Of a stretch of DNA of 64,000 bases, positions 22,960 through 36,440 are shown piece after piece (within the stretch, counting starts at the first letter, position 1; each line of letters opens with the position of its first letter). A program made the translations under genes and the position numbers. The notes under the pieces are model-generated. The model did no database searches and had not been told where the DNA came from. It saw nothing but the letters and a program-made list of their open reading frames with translations. This DNA is from Montifringilla adamsi (taxonomy: Eukaryota; Chordata; Aves; Passeriformes; Passeridae), in NCBI GenBank assembly GCA_017590115.1, contig JAGGNK010006559.1, forward strand, positions 12,044,162-12,108,161. Direction: 5' to 3'.

Positions 22960-24100
22960 AGACAATGAATTCCATTTATTGGTTTCGCCTACAAAGGAGG
23001 TGAAGATTTTCTCTCTCTGGAACTATTTATGGGTAAGTTCAAAGTACTATTTAAACTGGAGTTGGTGTTAGGAGAACAAATTGTTGCTGTAGCAATTCCA
23101 ACTTGTGAAAGAAAGCTGGATAATGATCTGGATAACTATAGATCAGCACCATTATCCACAGTGGACAAATGGTAGAAACAAGAGGATAAATACTGGTGCT
23201 ACAAGGAATCAACACAGCTTTTTTAGAGAAAAACCATGTCTGACACATCCACAAGAGTTCTCCAAGACAGCAATAAATGAGAAAATAAAAGGCAATTTGG
23301 TTAATAAAGTATCCTTGGCTTTTCAGTACATTCTGAACAAAAGTTTCTAAATAAACTGTCAGAAATACAAGGGAAGATTAAGTCATGGTAATAAGAAAAA
23401 CATGGGAATTAATAGTCAGTTTTCACAACTACCAGGACTTGTCAGAGAGACCTTTTTCATTTTTCTCCGTTGTCAAATATGTTTACAAATAAATCTGAAA
23501 TTTATTGGAATGATGATGTGATGTAGCTCTCTAAGAATACAAAATCAGGCAGAAGGGTCAAAGCTGAATGTGAAGTATAACAAAAGGACCTTGTAATATT
23601 TGAATGAAGCATCAAAAAAAAAAAAAAAAAAAAAAAAGAAGATAAAGTGGCAAATTAACTCAAATGAAAAAATACAAGGTAACTAATTTTTAAAAATCAA
23701 CCAGTGACATACAATAATAGATTCTGCTTTCTTATGATGTGAAAAATCTCTTGATATTTCTGCAGGTAGCTCTTTAAAATATTATATAGAATTTTAAGCA
23801 GTCAAAAAGGCAAAATAAATTTTAGCCATTCAAGAATATAAAAAAAGAACAAATAAGAACTTGGTTAGAATGCATATTCTTCCATGTTGCCTGCATTCCT
23901 GTTCATCCCATTAAAAAAAAAAAAACAAAACCCTAACATCAAAATTAAAAAAAAATACAGGAAGTGTGTTGAGAGAAATAGAATACCTTCTATAGGTTTG
24001 AAGAGAGGCTACTGACTGAAGATGGAAGGCCCACAGAATTATTAGTGAAATTAAGTAGGTGAATTGGGAAATCCAGAGTAAGATTCCTATTTTTTTTTTA
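22960..24100 (+). mobile_element. Ancient CR1/L3-like LINE internal fragment
   Basis: Short islands resemble the reverse transcriptase/3' part of tetrapod CR1-type LINEs in the right order: 'ggtagaaacaagaggataaatactgg...aatcaacacagctttttt'; 'aagtggcaaattaactcaaatgaa' with 'atacaaggtaact'; 'aatctcttgatatttctgcaggtagctc'; and 'gcagtcaaaaaggcaaa'. Many indels and stops show it is long dead. A 24-bp A run (23614-23637) interrupts it. Boundaries are approximate. Confidence 0.55.
23614..23637. repeat. A24 homopolymer
   Basis: An uninterrupted run of A inside the old LINE fragment. Confidence 0.95.
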
Positions 24101-27100
24101 AGAATGTGCTCTTGATTGTGAGAGATAAGACATTGAACAAGATCTTGGTTTGATACAATGCATAATAGTTTAAAATTTTCTAATTAGCATGCTTTTGATG
24201 TTCTGTTTCAGAAAAAAGGAAAAAACAAGAGCACCAAAATATTATTTGCAATCTTTATAAAAAGCCGAAAAAGAGGGGAATTTTTACCTGAGCCTGTTCA
24301 TATTATGTATCACTGGCCAAGTACTGGATTTCCATTGCGTGATCCTGGCTCTTTCACAGATGTCTGTTTCTCTGTCTGTTGTGTTGAACAAACTCATACA
24401 AAAGACCTGAAATATTATTTTCCCCCCTGTGTTCCCTTGAGCAGGTCAGAAGGGTTTGAAGATACTCAGATTCTTAAGATCCAAGGGAGTCTTGACAAGC
24501 AGTCTCCTACCTTGGTGACCACAGAGCTCTTGCAATATTCAAGGCTCCCTGAGACACTCAGGAGTCTCAAGGGTTCTTTGCCTTTTTAAGTCCTGAGGGC
24601 TCCTTGTCTTCCTGGAGTGAGCTTGAGTCTGGAGTTTTCAGGTTCTTCCTACTCCAGGGTTAGCAGGAAGGTTTTTTTCTCGGCCAAACACCCTTCTTGG
24701 GATTCCTGGAGTCTCTGTTTTGACATTGAGTATCTGCTGAGTCTGGAAATCCTGGCTTCCAGACTAACTGTCAGTATACCAGCAACATCCCACAGCCCGG
24801 GCTTATTCTGCAATTTGAGTAAAAGCCTGTAGTGGGATACACAGCTTTAGTCCTTGAAATATACATTCTCTTATTTGTTCTGATTCATTTACATTCCCAG
24901 AGACAAAAAATCTCAGTTTAAATTTGATCAATATAGAGATCAAACTGTTAATTCAACAACTCAGGTGTGCTACATACTGCTGTGAAGAGCAAAGAAATCT
25001 TAACCAGCCAAACAAAACCCACAAAACCCAACAGATCAACACTCATTTAACAGAACTTTACAGAAAAGTTATCAGCTTGGATAATAAAAGTTGTGCCTTG
25101 AGTCAAATCTTTTCTGTGTTTCATAATTCTAAGTAAAATAGAGCTTGTTTATTTTTTGTCTTTTTCTCATAATGCCACATTTAATACCGATATTTAAAAG
25201 AGAAAGAATGAAACTCACTTGCTTGGTATGACTCAATGTGTGAAAGGAAAGAAATGTAAATCATTCATAAGTTTTGCTGCTCCTCTAGTCCTCAATGTAC
25301 TCTGCATTTACATGTATTTTGAATGCATTGAATGAATGCTATTCCCAAAATCTTGCTATAGATACCACATACAATCCAACACTCTAAGCTATATGGTAGG
25401 AAAAAAATCCCCAAACCCTGTTAAAATTCTTCATTTCAAAATCAGTCTCTCATCCTTAAGCACACTTAGAATTTCCTTTATTTTCTTGATTTAACATGGA
25501 TCCATAACTGATGTTCACATTTTCCCCTGTGTTTAATTACAGACTAACTGGATTTATCTTTTAAGCAGCTTTAGGTTTGGAAACTGCAGTTCAGATGGGA
25601 GCAAGTGTTCTGATTTTTATGACTGATTAAATTAAGAGAGATCATAATGAAAATCAAAATAAAAGCATGATGAGGACATCAGCTCATAAAGTTTATTCTA
25701 TTATGTGTCCTACAGACGTCATGGATGAAAGGGAGAGTTTAGCCCATGATGAACCCAACATTTTTAAGAACTGCATTAATAAGTTTTGGCCATATTTCAG
25801 AATAAGCAGGAGTCTTTCTAGAGCATCTGTCACAACTTTGCTTTCGTCCTCCTACAATACAAAAGAAAAACACTCTTGAAAATCTATTACACCCATATAA
25901 TATGCCCTTCTCAAAGCATAATATGGATGTGAAAAATCTTATTTGAATGGCGGGGCTTGAAGAATTGTGTTACTTTCAGAAGTAAAATAAAATTATTTAG
26001 AAAAGAATGTATGCCTCTGCAATGCAGTTGTTTGTTACCAATTACAAGAGTACTGTGAGATTTTTCAAAATTTATAAAATAGTGAATTTTTTTATTTGAG
26101 TAATAGAAGTGGCTAGATAAATAATGAATGGTTAAAAATGTGATAAGATACTTTATAGAAAATAATTTTAATTATTGAAATTGGTTGAAATTGAAATCAC
26201 AAACAGCTATTAATGAACAACCAACTCACTGTGTCAGAACCTATGAAGAAATTATCTTCTGCATTCATGTAGAGTTAAGCTATTTCAAAGACATCATAAG
26301 ATGAAAGTTTGACCAAGGATGGACAACCATTTACAACACATGTACATTAAACCTATAGAAGTACAAGATGGTTTTAAGCTTTAAAGTTTCAGAATCCTAA
26401 CATGCATTAAAAAGATGCAAAATACACATCTATACATGTGAGGATAAACAGACTTAAATAGCAGGCTACACACTTACCAAAATACAGCCAAGATCAATTG
26501 ACCCCATGAAGAAAATAAATTATTTCGCAAAGATTTGATGATGACAAAAGGACTTTGCAAAAATAAATTCTCAGTATCACAGTCTTTTCCCCATGGGTTC
26601 CCTTAAAAATGTTAATAGGTGGGGAAAATGGAGAGGGACAGTCTGCCACAAGAAAGTGCAGATGATCACTTTGTGCAAGTTACAAAAACCTTTTCTTATG
26701 ACCCTGAAGTACTCAAAGGTGACTAATTAGTCTTCTCTGCTTTGGCACCTACCATTGACTGTCCTTGGGGCAATGTGTGGCAATTTATCTCTGCAATCTT
26801 TAATAGCTTGAAAAAATGAGATGATCAGATATATTTAGGGTTTTGACTAGTGTTCATGTGGTCACAAGAGTGTCTTACATTGTCAGATAAATTAGCATAA
26901 CATCAGTGTTTCCAAATCAGCAGGGTATTCCATAATGTAAAAGTACTCTGTGCAAAAAATGCCTTTCTCTCTGCAAAATACCCTTGAACAGATACTCTAC
27001 TATTTCCAGAGGACAGTCATAGCAAAAAAAGAATATAGCTCCTTCAGATGGTAATGAAAAGTCAAACAAGATTTCATTTAGCATTTACACCTGCATACAC

Positions 27101-30100
27101 TCATTTTGGATTTTTTCAAAATGTGTTAAATGCTGGTGATAGAGAATAAGAAGACAGTTCTGAATATATCGAAAAATGTCATGCAGGAAAACAGATATTC
27201 CTAATGGTATGGTCACATGTCTGGGGATATGAAAGCTTTGATAGTGATTTATTTTTGAGAGATTCACTATGCAAGCTGTTTAAATACCAGTTCATAGGTA
27301 AATGGCACTTAGAATGTTGTTAAAGGCAGCCTAGTAATAGTGACATGAATGATAAAGTGATATTAATAGCAGGTCCTTGGCCCTTTTCTTGTTGTGAGTT
27401 GAAAATAAGCAAGCACTTGATTTTCTGGTGCTTTATGAACTACCAAGTGACTGCTGTAATCCTCTGTAAAGCTGATATAGATCCTTGCCTTAAGCTAAAA
27501 GACCTGTAAATAGAACAGCAGAAGATAATAATCTGATTCTTATTACAATTTATTTCAATTTTTTGATTAAAAATAAAATAGAAACCTTTGCTCACTTTAC
27601 ATGTGTGCTTGTAAGTGTAAAGTTTAGGATATTCACTTTGATGATAAGATTTGAAACTGTTTTTTGTGTGCACTGAAAAAATCTCACTCAAAATATCTTA
27701 TGTCTTCAGGTCATGACCTTGAGCAATCAGCCTGTGATAATGTTTTCACCAACACAGGGAAACAATGCAATACAACAAAAATGTTCTGACAAAAGATGAG
27801 CTCACAGTTACTTCTTTCTGAGCACATTTTTGTCTCAGTCTCCACTCTGATCTATTTTTATCAAAACATTTTCAGAAGACCTCTAAAAGTTACGGCCAGA
27901 CCTTTATTCTCGCAAATGCGTTAAAGCAAGACTTCTTAGTCATATGGTTTAATAGTCCATAGAGAAACAAGTCTGATCATATTTACTGTCAGCAGGGTGC
28001 TATACTTCCGTTCATTTCAATTTTAGGCAATCAGTACACTGAATTGTGTAAGTACATAAATTAAATTTGTTAGGATCCAAGAAACAGCCACATAATCTAT
28101 TTTACTCATATTCTCAAAACATTTTCTGATTTTCATTATCATCATACGTGCTTATGATCATAACACATGACACTAGGAAAGTGTCTTACATGTGCAAATG
28201 ATAGCACAGCAAATCTGAGCTCAAAAATTTCCTGCAGGAGCTCAAGCTACCAGGCAATATCAGCACCCCCACCTTGCATTGCTCTGTGCACCATTTTCAC
28301 TCATATAAGGATTGTTATCCATGCATGCAGTTCTCTTTTGAAACATTTCTAGAGATAACAGGTATAATATAATATGTAATATAACATTAGGAGTTATATT
28401 CTCTCTGATCTTCCAAAACTGCTCCTCTCTTTTCTCAGACCTGTGAAAAATCACACACCCTCTGGAAGAATCTCTATACATTTAAGCTGAGGAACAACTA
28501 AGGAGACCATTCTGTGTTTACCAGCTGGATAATTGAATTCTCAAGGTAAAATCAGTATTAATTCAAGGCAGATGTAGATTATTATACTGCTAAAGAAATA
28601 CATCCATAGAAGTTTTTTAACATTTTATGTCAGTTTTTCTAATTTCAGAAAGATACAAGGTTGTGCAAATATTCATGTTAAGGCCCTAGAAGAAATTGTT
28701 GAGCTATGTCACTATCTCTGTTCCATGACAGACTGGAAGAATGAACAGGGATTATGTCCAAGACAATGTCCAGTAATTTTTCAGTGGAAAAGTGGATTTC
28801 TGAACTCATCAACAGGTCTCGACATCACAGGTTCAGAGATGTGAATTAATTGAGTTCTTATGTGAACAAAAATATACAAAAAGGCACTAAAATAAAGCCT
28901 TTGTTCACCTCATTATCCTAATTTTTACATCTTACATGTTTTAGGCACAGTGACTCTTTCCTTCAAAATTCCAAGTACATTTGTGACCTTACTGTCTCCC
29001 AGTTAGGGATGTCCAAAGTATCCCTGTATGGTTTTAGAAAAGCAGAACTAGTATCTTCCCAACAATTGCATGCATATTGGACACCTGAAAAATTACTCAT
29101 AAGCCATTAAATATATAGAAAGAATAAACCTTACGTTAAGATTTTCCAGAGAGCATACGTAAATAGACAAGACAGACAAGTCAATTCCTAAATTGTAGGC
29201 AGGCAGGAATTTCTTGATTGCAAAGGGGAATGAGAAAAATTGTCTCAGTACTATGCGGCGCAGCTTTCTAATATCCAGACAAATCATCTGCCATGAACAT
29301 TCAAAGTTCAATTACCCAAATATATATTGGATTTATTGCTTAGTTTCGCTGCAATTTCAATGCATTTTGTTTTAGCAGATTTTCAGTCTGTAAGAATTCA
29401 GTATTCTGCTTCCAGCATTTCAGCAATTGCAAAAATTATTTCATCATATTGGGCACGGTGAGCTGAAACACGAGAGAACTCCTTTAACATCTATTGTTCA
29501 TGAGCTACTCTATGGTAGTTTTGCCATCTAAAAATATTTCTCTTTCCATTACTGATGTCGTGGTTAAGTTCTTACCGACAGTAAGAGGGGAGATTGTCTC
29601 AAGGAATCTGCATCTTTTCTGGTTTAGATTACTAGGCTTATTTCAGTGTGAAGCGGTAGCCTTTGGCTGCAAAGATCTCACCACATCTTTTCACCATCTG
29701 ATATCAGGAAAGGGGTTTATCAAACCAATAAAACCTAAATCTAACAAAGAGATATTGTGGAAAACAGTGGTTCAGTTGTTGTTCTTAATTCTCTTCAGGC
29801 CCTTGACAAGGTGTGTAAACTTACAGTGGTCTTTACCTTGATTATTAGAGGCAAATCAAACTGAAATGTAAATATATCTGGTTTGTATTTACAACAATAT
29901 TTTTTTATTTCTCACAACAATACTTTGATAATTTTTTTATCAGATGGTCACACATGAAAACAAAATATTTTTTGCTAGAATAATCACATCATACACAGTG
30001 TAAATTCTCCACAATATCAGGCAGTAAACTGCTCTTCTTTTTAATACATACTTTTTCTTCTTTCATATTTTTTCTGTTACTAGATGAGCTGCAATAAAAC

Positions 30101-33100
30101 TTTGTTAGAGCTACAGCAGATGTATGAGATACAAGATATTTGCCTTTCTTTTTCAATCACATGCAAAAGAAAGCTGGAAACCTTAGGTAAAAGTGAGTAG
30201 AAAAGTATGCTTCAAAATATGGCCATTATATTTTTTAATATTACTAAGATATTAACAACTAATGGGATCTTCTTGATTTATTCCCTCGGGTTGCTGTTAC
30301 CGCTTTTCTAGAATACTAAAATTATTCAGTCTTAGTAATATTTCCTGGTAATTTGAACACGAGATCTCCCAGACCATCACCATTATGTTAGACAGCAGAT
30401 CACTAGTAACTGTCTACTGAAAGGACTGCAGTAGACATATATTATGACAAATGAAATTATAAAAATGCATATATTGATTAAAACCTTGATTGCACTGGAA
30501 TACTAAGAAAAACATTTTTTTACCTACCTTTCTTTCCAATCAACTATTATAAAATATATTTTAAAAGAAAATTCTCTGTCTTGCCATATAAATAATAGTC
30601 TTTCATAGTCGATGATAAATTTGTAATTACTCCTTCAGTGTAAATTTGTCTTTACTATCTATTTAAATGTGTTCATAAATGCACACAAAAAATAAAGTTT
30701 GCCATTCACATCAGAAAGTCTGATTTCCTTTTGTACCAGGAAACTTTCAGACACAGGTAGACACAGACCATTGTCAAGAGGAAAAATTACTTAACTGACT
30801 TAGATGCAAGTGATTTTCTTTGTCTAACATTGTCTCTCCAAATGCAACCACTAGGCCAACCTCTTCTAAATTGCTGTACTTGCAACTGTAGAGTAGTAAG
30901 GAAAAAACCCACCTGGAATAGAAAAAGATGTTCTGAACTGAAATGGGAGCTCTTGGCAGTGAGAGCTGAAAAGACTAGACAAGATGGCTTTAAGGATGCT
31001 CTTTTCTCCTGTTAACTGCATGTTTCAGATAAAACTGAAATCATGGAGAAGATAAAAAGAGATGTTAGTCATTTACACTTCAAAAGATTTTCACAATGAC
31101 TAAATTGTCTGCTCCAAGTGTTAGTGTCACATATAAGGATTGTGCGTGATTCAAAATGCTTTTTGCAAAATACGTATAAAAGCTAGTCCTTGCTTTGTTC
31201 TCAGGAGCACTCTGGTAGTTCCAGGGTATAAATCAGTGAATCTAGGGAAGCAGAATGGACTCCTTATTTGTTAGAAAAAATATTTAGTGGCTTTGAGACT
31301 TTAAATAATGTATTTGCACCATAAATGACATCACTTCTGATTCAAATATCTTGGTATACTAGTTAAAACAAAAAGTTATAATTCAACAAGGCATGTAACA
31401 AGACAGTTATCTGCAAGAAGTGTCCTTGCTTTGCTCTGCAAGAGGAACAATAGATCTCAGTGAAAATAACAAGATTCAAATTTTTCATTATATAGTCAGT
31501 TAAATATGAGAAATTATTCCATTCCTTTAAATACTTAATGGCCATTCAAACTCAATGAAAACAGGAACAAGATCTGTCATTCATCCTGTATAAATTAATA
31601 TCCTAAATGCAATGTCTCATTACATATATAGCAGACTTCGTCAAAGCTATAGGGTTTTCAGCTCTTTCTATGATCATTAGTTTGAACCTGCAAAGCTCTT
31701 AATGAGATAAAATGTACTAGCATCAAGACATGGTCAAAATTTTCCAGACAGAAATAAGATGCATTTCAGAAATACTGGCTTATAAAGTTCCCTTTGGCAT
31801 TAAAAGTTGGTAGTTTAGTAATTCTGAAAACATCTGTAGCCATGAGAAGATTTTAAATATCTAAATTTTGGATTTTGACATCTGAAATGGCATTTATCAC
31901 TGACAAATCTTTGTGTCAGTAATCTTATCTCTGTCTTATTTTAAGATCAAAAACTGTTCAAGATAAAGAATTTCTAGCACTCTTATTTAGGGTGCTGTGA
32001 TCTTTGAAAATATGTTTACATACTCATTTGAATAGATTTCACCATCTGTTCAGATATGAGTGGCTCCTAAATGATGATCTGCATAATGGTACTTGAAGTT
32101 TCCTTCACATGTGGGAAGTTTTCGTTGGCAGCCCATCTTTGACTGCTGCCCTACAAAGCAGTAGTCACTCACTGAGAAGGGCAAAAAGGCTTTTTATTTT
32201 AAAACTGCTTTTGCAAATGCCTTTAGTGCAGTTATTCTAGCTCTTATTATATTGAATTCATGTACATGTAGCGAAATAAAAATAAAAGCTTAAATTAAGC
32301 ATATATATTCCATAATTTGAAATAAAGTGTTCATGATTGCAGAGCTACATTAACTATAAAAAAAATAAAAAATATGTTTACATAGACTATATAAGTGTAG
32401 AAAGGATATTAAGAGATTCTGGAATTGTTTCTCTTGATAAAGATAGTGATCTAGGACATCCTGCATGGTTTTTATCAACAAATAGACACATTAAACTAAT
32501 GATGTGTCATATTTTAGGTTTGTCTAGTAGTGACACGCAAAGACTGAGGCAATGTGCCCTGACATTTCACTCAGATAATCTGTGACTAGTGAGTCAAAAT
32601 TTAATTTCTCTCAAATTTAATTTTAATAATCCTACACCTTTTAATATGAAAATGCCAACTTTAAGTGATTTAATTTAAGGATAAGATTTAAGCCAATTCT
32701 GGATCTGATTTCCACTTCTGACATTTTGAACTATGCTGAAACCCACTGAGTCTCATTCTTCTCAGTGCACCTTTTCTCTCCTACTTTACTTATTACTTGC
32801 TCTCATTTCTTGATCAGATATTGTTAGCAGTGTTGTAGTTTTTAAGTTTTTAACCCATGAGAAAATATTCTGGTCTTTGGTAATGATTAGACAGAGCAGG
32901 CATACGTTTGACACCGAAAACGTTGAGATAAATAGTGCATAATGTAATAAGTGGATGGTTTTGAAGAATCTGCAGTTTGAAGTGGTTTTTGGGAGTGCAA
33001 CAAAGAAGTCAAAGAGGAAAAATTTGCCAGAGGGAAGCAACAACAATTAATGCAAATCTTCATTAGAACATCTGACAGAATGAGACATCACTGTCTATAA

Positions 33101-36100
33101 CAAATCTTGTCTTTTCTTCAGCCTAGCAACCCACCTCTGCCTTTGTGTGACACCAAACCAGATGTAGGAACTGATCTACCTTTATTTTTTTTAATTTTTT
33201 ATTCTTGTTTCATTTCGCCAGGTAACTACCAACTCATGGTGAATATTGGTTTCATTTAGAGAGGGACTGTCAAGGTCTAAGTGAAACTCAAAACTGAAAA
33301 AAATCTAGTTGATTTAAAATTGATTTGACTGAAAGTTGAATTGATTTCTGAATTGAAATGAATTAATGTCTCACTCTTAATAGGCCAGATTTACTGAGCA
33401 GTTACCACTTTTTCAAGTAAATATCTTAAACATGTAGAGGCCTTTCTTATCTGTGGGATATTTCTGTGTTGCTTTGGAAACATGTTAGCAAGCTAGCAGC
33501 CAGAGAAGGTTTTCCTTGATGAAGGCTATAATGAAATGGTCAATGGCTTAATTAAATTGGTTGATGAGAGAAGCAGAACAGCCTCAGGCATACAAGGGTG
33601 CAGAAGAATAGCTAGAATCTCTTATTTACAGAATACACATTTTGGCTCTCTCAAGATATTTAAGAAGATCTTCATAAGTTCATTGTCTGAGTCTAACCAA
33701 AAAAGAATTTTAGGAGCCCATTACTGTATTGGACATATCCATCAGGATTTTTAGGGACATTTTAAAATAATACATAAATCTAATTGTGAGGTTTTTTTCC
33801 TCCCTAAAATTTCTAGCAAAACTGTTTCCATTTTAGCCATCCCTTTGAGTGCATCTGTTTGTCTGATGTAACTAATAAGATTTTTTTCTTTATTATATTT
33901 GATCAAATCCCTTGAAAACCACTGGCTTAAACAATTTGACAAGTAGCTAAGCCACCCTCTTGTGTGTGTGCATACATGTGTATTGCAGTTCCAGAAATCT
34001 TACTGAATCAGTAGAAATGATACAATGGTAGTGGTTATTTAGATCAATCACTATGAATTTACAGAGAGCAGTGATTGACATTTTTGTTTTATTCTCCTCT
34101 AATAGCAGTTTAATTTGCTCAAAAGCTCCTGAGCTGAACTATGGAACTCGAGGTCTGCAGTTATGTTTGTCATACAGAACAAAACTGTCAGCACTGAGCT
34201 TCCTGCATGAACCCACACCATCTGACTAATTTCTGCTTGTGTTCAAAGCACAAGTTAAACACTTTGTAATTCTCTGATCTTATCTCAGAGATATTTTCTC
34301 TTAATGATCAAATGCAATAATTTATGAAGATTTCAGCTGTGACAATGCAGCATGACACATTAGGTTTCCTCTTTCACCCTTAGCAACAAGCACTGTGTAT
34401 TGCTCCTTTATTAAGGCATAGCTTTGCTAATCCTGAATCTTGTGTGAGGTAAGACATCTTTATTCCTGAGGAACTCACTGAAGATTGGTAGTCAGCATCA
34501 CACCACAAAGCAGATTACATGCTCATAAAATTATAAATAATTTCATCATATTTCTTCCTCTTTATAATGTAGTATTTCATTATACATTATGTTACATATA
34601 ATTATGTTCCCATTTGATATAGGTTTCTGGTCTGGATCCTGATGATTCCATATTTTAAAGCTTAAACTGTGCAAAACTCTATCAAAAACAGGTACAAGGT
34701 TTTAGTTTTTGTTTTCTACACTTTTCTTTTTATTTCCCCTGTGAGAGATGGAGGGAAAAGAGAGGAAATGGCAAGAAAATGGAAGCAACTTAAATATTTC
34801 TACTAGTTCACAAATTCCAATACCATAGAAGTCAGCACAAGTAGTTAAATACACACCCAGAGCTATAAGAGTGCAAAAGACTGAGATTCAGAAAGATCTG
34901 ATTATAGACTTACACTTCAGTGATTGTAAATATCAAGCTGCTGTGTCTGTGTCCAGATAAATTTTAGACATTAAAAAAAAAATACAAACCAACAAAATAA
35001 ACCCAGATAAACTGTCCCAAACCTAAAACTGAACCAAACACAAGCCAAAAACCACAAAACACCTACCAAAACCAAAATCTCTCCAAAATCAACCCTCCCA
35101 GAAAATCCCAATCACAGTAAATTAGAGACAGGATGCTGTCACCATGATTTCATACACATTTAGTTGTAAAATTGAATACAAATAATAAGGGAGCACACAG
35201 ACAAAGTTTACACCAAGCTGTCAGTGAGCATGAATCTTTGAATTAATTTTTGCATATTCAAGAACCATAATACTCTTTAAAATCTGCATCAACGTAGGTT
35301 TTCACTTTTAGTTCTGTACAACTTTGTCAGTGATTTCTGTTGTTAACATAAGCCTGGAGGCAGATGTGTGGTTTCAAAAGTTAGCAGTGTAAATCCTATG
35401 GATTTCCTACATAAATATTTTCATGAAATCAGTTTATTGTATCATTAAGAACAGGTGCAAAGCTCAACAAGACCAATATTTTGGAATGCTAACATTCAGA
35501 AGACATCAAAGAAAATTACAAGAATGAGCGTTTATTCCTTGGGACTGGAAGAGAAAGCAAATCTACTGACAATCAGTTTAATAAGACTCTGAATGAACTA
35601 GGAATTTGGAGTAAAAGGACTTTTGGAATTCTTGAGAAATCTAAAGTGTTTTGTCCTATTCACGTTGTTCAGGTTGTCTTGAAATTATCAGACCTGAAAA
35701 AAAATTAGATGACATTTTAAACAAAAATCTCATTCACAATAGGAGTACAAGAAAGCACACCATACAAGGCATTCAATAAAAAGAACACTCGCTCTGATTC
35801 CATAAAATTCCACCATTCATTATTAGGAACACCTTTATTTTTTGATGACCTCTCTCTGCTCACCTTGCTGTCTCCAGCAGTTATTCTAGCACTGGAAGTT
35901 CTTTTCATGTTTGCAAAGATTTTAAGGATTTTATCTGTGTCTTGTAGTATGAACAGGCTGGAAAGAATGAGGTATATCAAGCTTTGCCCAACAGTTCCTT
36001 CAGGTAAACCAGCAAGGAAACTGTTTTGTAAAATCTCTCCAAATATAACAGCACATTACTATATCTAGGAACAGAGAATTTCCTTTCAGTACTCCCTTTA

Positions 36101-36280
36101 AAGCCTTTATAAAAATTCAGAAACATTGATCTACAGTTAAGGACTCTACAGAGACCATTTGAGAGAAAGAGCATCCTGGGTACCTGTTCAGGCACAAAGT
36201 GATTCCAATTTTAGCAGCAAATGAATCTCATGACAGAGTGCTGTGTTTAAAAGGTTTGAGGAAGGACAGCTCTTCTTTGA
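24101..36280. other. Long intergenic stretch, no gene seen
   Basis: Mostly unique AT-rich sequence. The part at about 24290-24840 is less AT-rich, with repeated 'ctggagtct/gagtctggag' phrases, and might be an unidentified LTR-type repeat. The 115-codon open frame at 29494-29841 has no recognisable domain. An A/C-rich tract lies at 34971-35112. Confidence 0.45.
34971..35112. repeat. A/C-rich low-complexity tract
   Basis: The plus strand is almost only A and C (aaccaacaaaata.., ccaaaaaccacaaaacacc..), with few G or T over about 140 bp. Not a simple tandem repeat. Confidence 0.8.
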
Positions 36281-36320
36281 TTTTTTTTGTTGTTGTTTTG
36301 CTTTGGTTTTTTTCTTCGTC

Positions 36321-36400
36321 TTTTCTTTTCTTTTCTTTTCTTTTCTTTTCTTTTCTTTTCTTTTCTTTTCTTTTCTTTTCTTTTCTTTTCTTTTCTTTTC
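36321..36400 (+). repeat. (TTTTC)16 pentanucleotide microsatellite
   Basis: Sixteen perfect copies of TTTTC, flanked by imperfect T-rich sequence (about 36283-36430). The open frames of repeated Phe/Leu/Ser across this segment are artefacts of the repeat. Confidence 0.97.
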
Positions 36401-36440
36401 TTTTTTGTTTCTTTTTTCTTTTTTTATTTTATGTTAAATA

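Noticed and set aside
29494..29841. 115-codon plus-strand open frame
   Set aside because: No domain, no splice sites or neighbouring exons, and it lies in a desert; length is within chance for a 64-kb window searched in six frames.
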